Below are positions 55,869 through 64,000 of a stretch of DNA of 64,000 nucleotides, piece after piece. The DNA comes from Phaeodactylum tricornutum CCAP 1055/1. Its lineage: Eukaryota > Bacillariophyta > Bacillariophyceae > Surirellales > Neidiaceae. Numbering within the stretch: position 1 is the first letter of the stretch; the number at the start of each line of letters is the position of its first letter. The stretch lies in assembly GCF_000150955.2 (NCBI RefSeq), contig NC_011698.1, positions 1 through 64,000 of the forward strand. Reading direction: 5' to 3'. The position numbers and the translations under genes are program-made. The notes under the pieces are model-generated. The model saw only the letters and a list, made by a program, of their open reading frames with translations, did no database searches and was not told the origin of the DNA.

Positions 55869-56510
55869 TCATGGCAACGTGAAGAAGAACTTACGACCGG
55901 GTTTGCCCTCACTTCTTCGTATGGGGTCCACACCTTCTGTCGGAACAGCTGAGGGCACGTCACTCGGTACATCGCTCGGCGCTTCAGAATCGAACGTGGA
56001 AAGAAGGGTACTTGGAGCGTCGGAATCAAGCATGGAAAGAATGGTGCTTGGAATGTTACTTTCAACAGCGGAAAGAATGATACTCGGAGCACCCGAAATA
56101 GACGGAGCGCGTACGGCGCTTGGGGTAGCGGACGTCCATGACGAACTCGGAACGTCGGACAAAGTCGCAGAAGGCACGTTGCCTGGACTTGATGGCGAAG
56201 GACTGGAGCTGGGCATGTCGCCTGGCACAGTGACCGGCAAGCTGTTTGGCTGAGCGACGGGTGCCAACGACGGGTAATCGGAGCGGTCACGGCCCTTGTC
56301 GGATTTAGATCCCTTGCCTTTCGTTTTTGATGAGCTGGGTACGTCGGTGGCCACCTCGATGTTCTCATCAGGAGTGAGCTCGTCAGTCTTTCCTTTTGTT
56401 CGCCGAAGCGTGTGCAGTCGTCCTCCTTGACGGCTATCGTTGGCACTGATATCGACAGCATTCGCGAGGACAAGGAACCCCAAGAGCTGTAGTGAAATAT
56501 GGACTCGCAT
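55869..56510 (-). CDS. Secreted Ser/Pro-rich protein
   Basis: The 213-residue product begins with a clear signal peptide (MRVHISLQLLGFLVLANAVD, cleavage near residue 18). From about residue 75 to 195 it consists of imperfect 9-12-residue units of the type DVPSS, SxAPSxxLS, or NIPSTILS, rich in Ser, Pro, Ala and Asp. Such Pro-Ser tracts are common in diatom secreted and cell-surface proteins and are usually O-glycosylated; that is family knowledge. It ends GRKFFFTLP with no membrane anchor. No enzyme domain is present. Confidence 0.7.
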   Translation of the reverse strand: MRVHISLQLLGFLVLANAVDISANDSRQGGRLHTLRRTKGKTDELTPDENIEVATDVPSSSKTKGKGSKSDKGRDRSDYPSLAPVAQPNSLPVTVPGDMPSSSPSPSSPGNVPSATLSDVPSSSWTSATPSAVRAPSISGAPSIILSAVESNIPSTILSMLDSDAPSTLLSTFDSEAPSDVPSDVPSAVPTEGVDPIRRSEGKPGRKFFFTLP

Positions 56511-57247
56511 TGCAAAAAAATTGAGAGAAGTTGCCGTTGGGTGCTAAAGGTGATGTAGAAAATGAAACCAAAACTTTGTGAACGCAGTATATTCTCTTCT
56601 GATCTTTTGATAGGGGGCGAACGATTCGACTTACGCTCGTGAGTCTTAATGTCCCAGAAGTTAGCTGTACCAGAATTGCAGAATTGCAGACGTGTTAAGG
56701 GTGGGAGTGGGCCTTAAAACGTCGAGTCCAATGATAAATTCGTCGAGCACAGGTCCCGTGTCATGTTTATACACGTCTCAACCGTTGCCGAAAACTTGAT
56801 ATAAAAGACCAGAAGTACAGTCTATATTTGACAAGTATTTCTTAGAGCGATTCCTTTCACGTTAGTTGTGTATCGTTATATCGAGGAACGCGTGCTCGAG
56901 CTCACAGTCACTGTCAAAAAGATACCGTTTCGCCCGACCGACCGTCCATCCCATCGACCGTCCGTCCATCCTACCAATGTTCAACGGTTTGGTTGTTTGC
57001 GTTCGGTTTCGCTACCGATCGAAAACGCCGTTTTAGGGGCGAGAAGGATCCAAACAGATGTTGACTTTCGTTCGTTGTGGTTGTTCTTCTTACAGTTAAC
57101 CTTTATATTCGTCTCGTTACGTCTCCCCTGTCATAATTCCATAAGGACGTACTCAACAGAGAGTAAACGAGTCTCGTTTGCGCTTGGCTGTGAATAGATT
57201 CCTTTTCTTTGTGATCCCGATTGTCTCGTAGTTCCATCCAATCTGTC
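56511..57247. promoter_or_regulatory. Divergent promoter region of the Ser/Pro-rich and AlgH-like genes
   Basis: The genes on either side are transcribed away from this 737-bp region. GACCGTCC/CGACCGTCCATCC-type motifs repeat at about 56,937-56,975. I recognise no specific factor site and no supported gene. Confidence 0.4.
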
Positions 57248-58024
57248 ATGGCGCCTTCCAGAATAGCGCGGCTCCACTTCTGCGCTCGCGCGGTGCTCTC
57301 CCTATTGGCGCTGGGAACGGTCTTCGCCTGGGTTCCCACAGGATCGGGGGTACATCATCGCTGCCGAAACGGCAAAACGCCGATACTAGGCATGTCGGCC
57401 GGAAAGAACGACGGTGACGCGTCGCCGTCTTCCAAAGTACGTTTCCTCGGCAAGGGCGAACGAGCCATTGTACGTCCAGGCGTCGTCCTACTGGCACCCA
57501 CCAACGAATACCACCACTACTACCGGCAAGCAGCTATATTTGTGCACGCCATGGGAGAAGACGACGATGACGTGTACGTGATTCGGGGTGTGATTCTGGA
57601 TCAGCCCACTCCGTTTACTTTGGGTGAAATGATGGAACACAATCCAGCGCTGCAAAAGACTCCGCTGAAAGACAACTTGCTCTTTCGAGGAGGAGATAAA
57701 GGTGGCGATCAGGTGGTGTTGCTTCACAATCATGAGGAGATCGGGCAGTCATCGATTGGTGTATCGGGGGTGTTCCAGGGAGGCTTTGATCAAGCCATGG
57801 CGGCCTGCGAAAAGGGTCATCGGCAAACCAGCGACTTTAAACTTTTCTTTAATTACTGCGAATTCACAGAACTCGAGATGGAAGACCTGTTGGCATCGGA
57901 CGAAGACGGAGACGCCTGGATATCGGTGGAAGTTGACTCCGATTTCGTATTGAATGATGGGTGGGAACGCGGCGATGCTTGGTCTCGACTACGGAATGCG
58001 GTACAACAACAGCTTAAGCTTTGA
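57248..58024 (+). CDS. AlgH/UPF0301 (DUF179) family protein, predicted plastid-targeted
   Basis: The 258-residue product starts at the ATG in TGTCATGGCG. The N-terminus has a signal-peptide-like hydrophobic stretch (residues about 13-25) followed by TV-FAWVP, with Phe 26 at the predicted cleavage point; this is the ASAFAP-type motif that directs diatom proteins across the four plastid membranes. The mature part follows the AlgH/UPF0301 pattern: VRPGVVLLAPTNEYHHYYRQAAIFV at the start, a GVILDQPTPFTLGEM segment, LLFRGGDKGGDQVVLLHNH (the GGP-then-His region), then a C-terminal FFNYCEFTELEMEDLL segment. The biochemical role of the family is unsettled, so only location and fold are supported. The frame is intact. 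Confidence 0.8.
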   Translation: MAPSRIARLHFCARAVLSLLALGTVFAWVPTGSGVHHRCRNGKTPILGMSAGKNDGDASPSSKVRFLGKGERAIVRPGVVLLAPTNEYHHYYRQAAIFVHAMGEDDDDVYVIRGVILDQPTPFTLGEMMEHNPALQKTPLKDNLLFRGGDKGGDQVVLLHNHEEIGQSSIGVSGVFQGGFDQAMAACEKGHRQTSDFKLFFNYCEFTELEMEDLLASDEDGDAWISVEVDSDFVLNDGWERGDAWSRLRNAVQQQLKL

Positions 58025-58225
58025 ATCCGGTGACGACCATTAACTTGTAAAAATGCAAAATATCTAGTGTTTCATGCAAGAATTATACCACATACAAATC
58101 GGAACCAATTCAGTGGGGCAATGTCCCATTTTCGCTGCACAGAACTTTCCCTTGTATGGAAACAACGCGTTATTCGGCCGTGCACCCGCAGCAACGAGCC
58201 TGCACAAAGCCGACCTGCGTTTCGC

Positions 58226-60064
58226 TCAATCGGTTCCGGAATCCTCCCGAGGATCGGTTGTCATCGCGTCGTTCGCCGCTCGTCCAGTCTCGCCTTCATT
58301 GTTGCCTGATGACGTCACACCTTTGGATTCCACTGGCGGCGTCGACAAAGACACTTCTTCGTCGCCGTCGCGTGGCGACTTGGTCTTTTTAATGGATGGA
58401 GTAGTCGGCAGCGGCAGTCCTCGTTTCCGGGCCGTCTGGACGTAGGACTTGTAGTAGCAACGAATGCGATCGCGAATGGCAACAAAGGTGAAGGCTTGCG
58501 GATCAAACTGGTAGTTGTGTTGGGCAGCCAAATGGAGCAACTGATTGGTCAACCAGTTGTTGTACGTCTTTTGTTCCGCAGTGTAGTTCTTACTGGAATG
58601 TTCCAAATACTCGTCGCGATGCGAGATCAAGAATCGTTCCAGCTGTTGTCCCGAGAAAGAGGTAACATAAGCAAGCGCATGGTGTGAGCAGTGTACCTTC
58701 GCACTCGAGTAAACTGAACGAACGGTATGTTATTGCGGCGAAACGTACCTCTGGATAATGTTTCCACGAAAACTTTTTGCGCAGAACCGTTTTCTCTTCC
58801 AGGGTTGGTTGTTGCACGTATGTGTAGGGTGCGGCCGTCGAGGACTGGTACGGGGGTGGTGGCGCGTCTCGCTCCGGACCTGGTCGCTCGTAAAGTCCGC
58901 CGTGCGCGGTGGGGGGACCCCGCGGGGGGTAGAATGGAGCGTGTGACGGCGGACCTTCGTATCCCCATTGGGGTGGTGGACCACCATACGAGGGAGGGTA
59001 CGAACCACTGCGAGCGTAGTAGTGCTGTGGCGGCGAACTCGGTCCGTAGTCCGGACCATCGTAGTAGTAGCGTGGTGGCGCTCCGCGACTGTAGTCCCCA
59101 CTGTCGTGGCTATCAAAAGAGGTACGCTCCACCATGACGGGACGTCCCGTGTCCCATTCCGTAGGACCGACTCGAGCGTGCGGAAGGTAGGAAGGCGGTG
59201 GATACGGATGAGGGGGCAACGATCCCCGGGTTTGTGGTGGTGGATAGGCCGGTCCCCGGTGATGATGGTACTGTGGAGCGTCATCGTAGGGAGAGTAGTT
59301 TCCGGTGGGCGTAATGGGCTTGGGACCGTACGTGTACGCTGGCTGTCGGGGAACGTAGGTCGACGGATCGGACTTGGGCGTAGCGGTCGCCACGGGGACT
59401 TCCTGACTGCGGCGCTGTAAAGGGGATGTAGGGGAAGCTTCCTTTACTTCTTCTTCGTCCTCGTCGTCTTCCATGGTGGAACTCACCTTGGCGAGCAGCG
59501 CCAGGGGATCCGCATCCTTTTTCTTGGTACGGCTACTGACACGATTGGTAGAGGCACTGGTCGCACAACCGGTATCTCCCGCTTTGGGAGGCGACTTGTG
59601 CGGAGGATTGGTGTTGGCACGCACGTGTCGTTCCGTGGCTACCGGAGGTCTCCAACCGGAACGCGAAAGCGGCGGAGCAAAGTCGTGAGGTCGGGGTGGA
59701 CGCACCGGCACGTGAGGGTAGGCGGCCCTCCGGGACGGTGCGCCGTACGTGGCGGCAGAGGATCCCCGGTACGCCGCAGGTCCCCCAGCGTAGGATTCGT
59801 AGGGTTCTCCTCCTCCTCCTCCGTGAGACCATCCGCTGGGACGGGGTGGACCCCGGGATGCGTGTGGATGTGTTGTTGTTGTTGTTGTTGTGGATAGTAG
59901 TAGTGATGGTCCGGAGGCGGACCTCTCGGCTGGTACGGCGAGGGTGTCGCGTACGTAGGGGGAGGACCTTCGCGACGTTCGTACGGTGAGTCGTATACGG
60001 GGGGTCGGGCAGGGTGTACCGCCGGAGGATGCGACCAATGTTCCCGATTGGTGGATGTCGCCAT
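58226..60064 (-). CDS. Pro/Tyr/Gly-rich protein with a compact C-terminal domain; frame discontinuity
   Basis: The likely start is the ATG at 60,064 (MATSTNREH), giving a Pro/Tyr/Gln-rich N-terminus. The same composition continues downstream of about 59,840-59,890 in a different frame (GWSHGGGGGEPYESYAGG onward), so the sequence holds a frameshift, an unrecognised small intron or an assembly slip near a (CAA)n run. The second exon runs to 58,749 at HYPE, a GT-AG intron of 106 bp follows (58,643-58,748), and the last exon (58,642-58,226) starts LERFLISHRDEYLEHSS. That exon encodes about 75 well-structured residues rich in Tyr, Asn and Arg (AFTFVAIRDRIRCYYKSYVQ), then a polar tail. I do not recognise the domain. 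An acidic patch (EDDEDEEEVKE) lies midway. The Pro/Tyr/Gly part is probably disordered. Confidence 0.6.
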
Positions 60065-61355
60065 TGTTCACGACAGGAAAGAAGAATTCCTTTTCTACCC
60101 CCTAGCGTGAGTACAACGGAGAAGCTCCCGAGCTCGAGACGAATCAGAGAGAAAAACCCCCAAAAGACTCTTTGGCTCCCAAGACAACGTGTTGTTGTTA
60201 CTAGTTTGGAGTTTGGTAGGTTGCGCCTCACCTATTCTACGACCTACAATGGCAGAGTACTTGTTACCTTTTGAATCAACTGGAACCCAATCTTGAAGTT
60301 GTTGTTGTGTTGTTGTCGTTGTTGGCACCGGTAGGTACTATTATACAAAGAACCAGAGACCGCAGTGTGTGTGTGTGTGTGTTTGCGGGAGGGAGGGCGA
60401 CTCTTTTTGGCTCGCGCGGCGGGTGCCGTGTCGAACTTCGGTGACTGGTCGAGAGAGAGGTACCGAGGGACGCCAGCCTGGAAGGAGTGCGCACTCTACG
60501 TTCCTGGACCGGTACCGAGAAAACCTCTCGGAAAGACTCCGGAGTCCAATCTCCCTGCCATCGTGACGGGGGCATAGTCGTAAGTACACGAGTCTTGTCG
60601 GAACGCGAAATGTTATACTCCTATACAAGTATGTTCTTGCAAATACTTCGTTCCAACGTCTAAACGAGCTATAAATAACTAAATCGCGCTGCTCCTGTAT
60701 AGGGTGTTCAATTCCGACTGGTTAGGGCGGGTGTGTCGGCAAGTGCCGTTCGAAATGCCACAGAAAGCCGAGAGGTTAGTACTCAAGTAGTAGTACTAGC
60801 TAGTAGTAGCCCACCGAAACTTCCAACCGTAAGATTCGTCGATCCCGGTGGGAGTCGCGAAAGGCAATCGTTCCAAGGGAACCCGCAAAACGGGCCCTTT
60901 CGAATTCTTGAATACACGAACGCACGCGCAAGCCGGTTGAGTAGTACTGTACGGCGCCGCCACTAGAGACATTCCACCGTATGCGAACGGGACCCGATGA
61001 AATTGGAACCCAAACCATGGGTCGGGAAGCGCGCCTCCCCTTCGCATAGCCAAATCGCTCGGCCGAGAATGTCTCCCGAGCGAGTGATTTTCGGTCTTGC
61101 CGACCACCGAGGTCAAGAATCCATCCACTCGTACGTCGTGCGTCAGCGAACCGGCAGATCGCCATCACGAACAAGTGTCGAGATACAATAACCATCTGCT
61201 GTTGTATCCCAGGATGCAGTCAACACAACAACCTCTGGACCCAACCGAGTTGGTGAATTCCGTCTGCTACCTTATAGTGTCTCTGGACCCAACCGAGTTG
61301 GTGAATTCCGTCTGCTCCTTACAGTGTACCACAAAAAATTCCGAAGGAGTGTAGG
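60065..61355. other. Intergenic between the Pro-rich gene and ZISO
   Basis: Divergently transcribed genes flank this 1.3-kb region, so it should contain both promoters. It holds a (GT)8-9 microsatellite (about 60,366-60,383) and the 48-bp tandem repeat next to ZISO. Short frames exist on both strands but none is supported by composition or a recognisable domain. Confidence 0.5.
61233..61327 (+). repeat. 48-bp tandem repeat just upstream of ZISO
   Basis: Two adjacent copies of CTCTGGACCCAACCGAGTTG followed by GTGAATTCCGTCTGCT lie at 61,233-61,280 and 61,281-61,327, nearly identical. Each holds the inverted motif CAACC..GTTGG. The second copy ends about 28 bp before the ZISO ATG, so the repeat is in the 5' untranslated region or core promoter. 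Confidence 0.8.
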
Positions 61356-62444
61356 ATGAAAGCGGTGGTGTTGCTAGCAGCGTTCGCAGCCGTTGTGAAT
61401 GCCTTTTCGGTCGCGCCGGGGAGTTCTGTCGGATCTCGACACTCGAGGTTCTTGCACCAATCCTCGATGGCACCTTGGTGGCCAACCTCCTCCTCCTCTT
61501 CGATCCGCTTACACTTGTCCACGACGGAACCAGAAACTGCTGTGGAAACGAGCGAAACTCGTTTAGTTGGTGACGACGCGGCCTACTTTTCACTCGAAGA
61601 GCAAAGCTTGAATAAGTGGCTCCAGTTTACACTCGCTACGGGGACCGTTTTGGCGGCAGTGGCCTGGGCGTGGTTCCTTCCCGGAGGTCTGCACGGTGGA
61701 GATTTGTTTCTGCAATCTGTCCAAGCCACCACGGGAACGACTGATCCTGCCGTCACCGTCTTTTCGATGTTGACGGTGTTTGCCGTGGCGCACTCCGGAT
61801 TGGCCAGTCTCCGAACCTATGCCGAGCCTGTGGTCGGTGCCAGGGCCTGGCGAGTCTTGTTTGCCGTAGTTTCCTTGCCTTTGGCCCTTTCCTGTATCTC
61901 GTACTTTGTCAACCATTCCCACGAAGGAATCCAACTTTGGGATTTGACCCATGTGCCCGGAATGCACACTCTGCTCTGGGTCACCAACTTTATCAGTTTC
62001 TTGTTCCTGTATCCATCGACCTTTAACCTGTTGGAGATTGCTGCAATCGAAAGACCACAGCTTCATTTATGGGAAACCGGCATCACTCGAATCACACGTC
62101 ATCCGCAAGCTGTTGGTCAGGTCATGTGGTGCGCCGCACACTCTCTTTGGTTGGGAACATCCACGGCATTGGCCGCATCGGTCATGTTGATTGGCCACCA
62201 CGCCTTTTCGGTGTATCACGGGGATCGCCGGTTGCAAACTCGACACGGCGAAGCCTTTGACTACGTCAAGAGTAAAACTTCGGTAGTTCCGTTCCAAGCA
62301 ATATGGGAAGGTCGACAAACGCTGCCTCCGGACTACTACAAAGAATTCTTGCGTGGGCCTTACTTCTTGGTTGTTGGTGGGACAGTGGCGGCGTATTTTG
62401 CGCATCCTTGGATGCAAGCCGGTGCAGCCTTGTTGCATTGGTAA
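61356..62444 (+). CDS. ZISO: 15-cis-zeta-carotene isomerase, plastid precursor
   Basis: The 362-residue product is an NnrU-like integral membrane protein that isomerises the 15-cis bond of 9,15,9'-tri-cis-zeta-carotene, between phytoene desaturase and zeta-carotene desaturase. The N-terminus (MKAVVLLAAFAAVVNA-FSVAP, Phe 17) is a textbook diatom plastid signal with the ASAFAP-type site. About six hydrophobic segments follow. The diagnostic C-terminal region is present: ITRITRHPQAVGQVMWC, HSLWLGTS, LIGHHAFSVYHGDRRL, KTSVVPFQAIWEGRQ, LPPDYYKEF and YFAHPWMQ. The His residues in these segments include the family's heme-ligand candidates. The frame is complete and intronless, and the length fits the plant and algal family. 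Confidence 0.93.
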   Translation: MKAVVLLAAFAAVVNAFSVAPGSSVGSRHSRFLHQSSMAPWWPTSSSSSIRLHLSTTEPETAVETSETRLVGDDAAYFSLEEQSLNKWLQFTLATGTVLAAVAWAWFLPGGLHGGDLFLQSVQATTGTTDPAVTVFSMLTVFAVAHSGLASLRTYAEPVVGARAWRVLFAVVSLPLALSCISYFVNHSHEGIQLWDLTHVPGMHTLLWVTNFISFLFLYPSTFNLLEIAAIERPQLHLWETGITRITRHPQAVGQVMWCAAHSLWLGTSTALAASVMLIGHHAFSVYHGDRRLQTRHGEAFDYVKSKTSVVPFQAIWEGRQTLPPDYYKEFLRGPYFLVVGGTVAAYFAHPWMQAGAALLHW

Positions 62445-62974
62445 ATTTGCGGCATTCGGAAGCGTTTGTGGACCATCCGAATACAGTTCGCAAACCCAAT
62501 TCTCTGGATACATCCGAGAAGAAACGAACAGTTGCTGGAGTTTGTACAAACCTGGGTACAAACCTAGTGTGATGCTGCCACGAATAATGTGAGAGAAGTT
62601 CTAGCTAGCTAGCGTAAGGTAAGGTAAGAATCACACCTTGTTCTGGACAAAACGTTTAAGGTTAAAAGACTATGAAATTTTAATTTCCAGAAGCAAGTAT
62701 TTTACTGTTAATGCATATGTCGAGAATAAAAATATACGTGAGGAGTGACGTGTCAAGATGATATCTTCTATTCGTGTGACCAGGTACAACTTTCGACAAC
62801 TACTGAGAGTGACGTCCCACACACTCGGATGCAATGAATCGTGGTTCCAGGGGCTAGCTAACGGGTACCAGGTTCAAACGCAAAAAACAGCTTCGGAACG
62901 AATATTCTCGACTCTACTGTTACGCAGGCGAGACCAAAGACTAAAATCACCACCAGGCCAGCAATTACTTGACG
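62445..62974. other. Intergenic between ZISO and the C2-domain gene
   Basis: This holds the ZISO 3' flank and the upstream region of the C2 gene. An ATG-started frame at 62,758 overlaps the C2 gene in another frame and is not supported as coding. Confidence 0.5.
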
Positions 62975-63394
62975 ATGGGAGTCTTTACGGTCTACTTGGA
63001 CAGGATCGCCAATCTTCGAGACAGCGATACGCTTGGAAAGTCTGATCCATACGTCAAGTTTGAGCTAGAACAAGACAATTTCGTCTTCGATAAGGGATTT
63101 GGCAAGCAAATTTCTTCCAAAAAGAAGAACGATCTTAATCCTGAGTACGGCGAAACGTTCACATTCAAAGGTGTTCCGTCCATGAATAATATCGTGCTAC
63201 ACGTCAAGGTTATGGACGACGATATCGGTTTTGATGACGAAATTGGATCAGCGAAAATATCTATGGAAAAGCTTGGGTTGACGAAAGTACCAAAGGAGAT
63301 CGAGAGGGTAATTGACCACAAAAAGGGTGGAGGCTGGTTTTCGAGAAAAGCCAAGATTTATCTGAAGGTCTCCTTTGACGAGGGTGGCGAGTAA
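62975..63394 (+). CDS. Small single C2-domain protein
   Basis: The 139-residue product starts at ATG 62,975 (MGVFTVYLDR); the frame extends two codons upstream only through a TTG. Almost the whole chain is one C2 domain: GVFTVYLDRIANLRDSDTLG then KSDPYVKFEL (first calcium-loop Asp residues), KKNDLNPEYGETFTF, and VMDDDIGFDDEIGSA (second loop Asp cluster). The Asp pattern is compatible with calcium-dependent phospholipid binding. It resembles stand-alone C2 proteins of plants and protists. It ends in an SFDEGGE tail with no membrane segment. Confidence 0.88.
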   Translation: MGVFTVYLDRIANLRDSDTLGKSDPYVKFELEQDNFVFDKGFGKQISSKKKNDLNPEYGETFTFKGVPSMNNIVLHVKVMDDDIGFDDEIGSAKISMEKLGLTKVPKEIERVIDHKKGGGWFSRKAKIYLKVSFDEGGE

Positions 63395-63667
63395 AAGAGT
63401 GGGTTGCGTGGACACACAGACGTCCAGCAATACGTCTTTCGGTTTTCGATGAATACATTGTCTATGTGACAGCTAACTTTTTAGAATTGAGGAATGCTCA
63501 GCGTCTTTCGTAGTGTCTTTGAATAGGGAAGAAATTCAGTGCGTCGCTCTTACCGTCGGCAAATGCAGAATTCGCTATTCTTGCTCTCTGCTCGATCAAA
63601 GAGGTTGTTATAAAAAGACGGCTACAGGTGACGGTCCGGAGCCATCACAATTTGATAAATATCTCAA
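63395..63667. other. Convergent spacer after the C2 gene
   Basis: This short spacer holds the 3' ends of the C2 gene and the edge gene. Nothing else is seen. Confidence 0.5.
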
Positions 63668-64000
63668 CTAGGCTGCCGCTGCTGTATGCTTTTCGATGCT
63701 ACTGTCAGTGATTCCGACAAAAAATTCGGATTCTTCTGCCATTCTTTTGATAACACGGGTGAGACTCGCATGCGTCGAGTGCGCTTCCAAAAGGCTCCCT
63801 CGGGAAAAAAGAAGCACGCCGATAGTATTGAGATGCATAGCGGCAGCAATCGTCTGCTGAGTGTATCGCAGATGGTCTTCGGGTGAGGCGCGAATCTGAT
63901 TTTGTAAAATAAAATGTCCCACCCGGAGAACTTTTGCTGCCCGGGTGAGTGCTTTGTTGGAAGTGCCCTTGTCCACTTGCATACGCGCAAGGCAAATCTG
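63668..64000 (-). CDS. C-terminal part of an unknown helical protein, cut by the window edge
   Basis: On the minus strand an open frame enters from the right edge and ends at 63,668. An ATG lies at 63,982, but the frame is open to the edge, so the true start is probably outside. The visible 110 residues look all-helical (AAKVLRVGHFILQNQIR, YTQQTIAAAMHLNTIGVLLF) and end in an Ala run. I do not recognise the family; a helical-repeat or TPR-like end is possible. Confidence 0.45.
   Translation of the reverse strand, partial: QICLARMQVDKGTSNKALTRAAKVLRVGHFILQNQIRASPEDHLRYTQQTIAAAMHLNTIGVLLFSRGSLLEAHSTHASLTRVIKRMAEESEFFVGITDSSIEKHTAAAA

Noticed and set aside
60800-61195. Minus-strand 131-codon frame between the Pro-rich gene and ZISO
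   Set aside because: Basic, domain-free, with a competing frame of similar length on the same strand; no coding signal beyond being open.
62758-63045. Plus-strand frame overlapping the start of the C2 gene
   Set aside because: It overlaps a clearly recognisable C2 domain in another frame and has no family resemblance.
1-64000. CRISPR arrays, bacterial operons, or tRNA and rRNA genes
   Set aside because: No regular spacer-repeat array, ribosome-binding-site-led gene strings, cloverleaf or rRNA sequence was recognised; introns and plastid presequences mark the DNA as eukaryotic nuclear.

Overview
The window looks like nuclear DNA of a pennate diatom, most likely Phaeodactylum tricornutum. This rests on diatom-type copia (CoDi-like) retrotransposons, short GT-AG introns, two precursors with the signal peptide plus phenylalanine plastid-entry motif, a Ser/Pro-rich secreted protein, and compact gene spacing. 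The species name is inference; the diatom assignment is firm. No rRNA, tRNA, CRISPR or prokaryotic operon structure was seen.

Layout. Bases 1-33,749 are a transposable-element island with one clear host gene, a three-domain glycosyltransferase-like membrane protein (6,183-9,059, minus). I distinguish three Ty1/copia-type families. Family I has short LTRs (150-168 bp) with inverted ends TAGAAAA...TTTTCTA; its copies are named A, B, C, F and G. Family II has TG...CA LTRs of about 0.6-1.0 kb. Family III is one copy, D. Insertions are deeply nested: B (20,631-27,298), which looks whole and has identical LTRs, sits inside G (20,425-33,749). Remnant C (10,656-20,289) holds a piggyBac-like DNA transposon (10,788-13,559), a family II solo LTR (13,903-14,520) and D (15,237-19,796). 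A Mutator-like TIR element (4,636-5,692) and a related MITE (about 9,351-9,653) complete the island.

Bases 33,750-37,461 carry one host gene of unknown function between G (minus) and F (37,462-44,252, plus), two near-identical copies in inverted orientation. Their flanking target-site sequences appear swapped, as expected if the 3.7-kb gene segment was inverted by recombination between them.

Bases 44,253-64,000 are gene-rich: a DXO/RAI1-like decapping-nuclease relative; two divergent, convergently transcribed STT3 oligosaccharyltransferase catalytic subunits, both with C-terminal ankyrin-like repeats; a single-pass membrane protein; a Ser/Pro-rich secreted protein; a predicted plastid AlgH/UPF0301 protein; a Pro/Tyr/Gly-rich protein with a compact C-terminal domain; a predicted plastid zeta-carotene isomerase (ZISO); a small C2-domain protein; and the C-terminal end of a gene cut by the window edge. 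The two STT3 genes would act in ER N-glycosylation, ZISO in plastid carotenoid synthesis, and the glycosyltransferase probably in Golgi polysaccharide or glycoprotein assembly. The other neighbours show no obvious joint pathway.

Starts were taken at ATG codons; several long frames run further upstream only through non-ATG codons and those extensions were not used.
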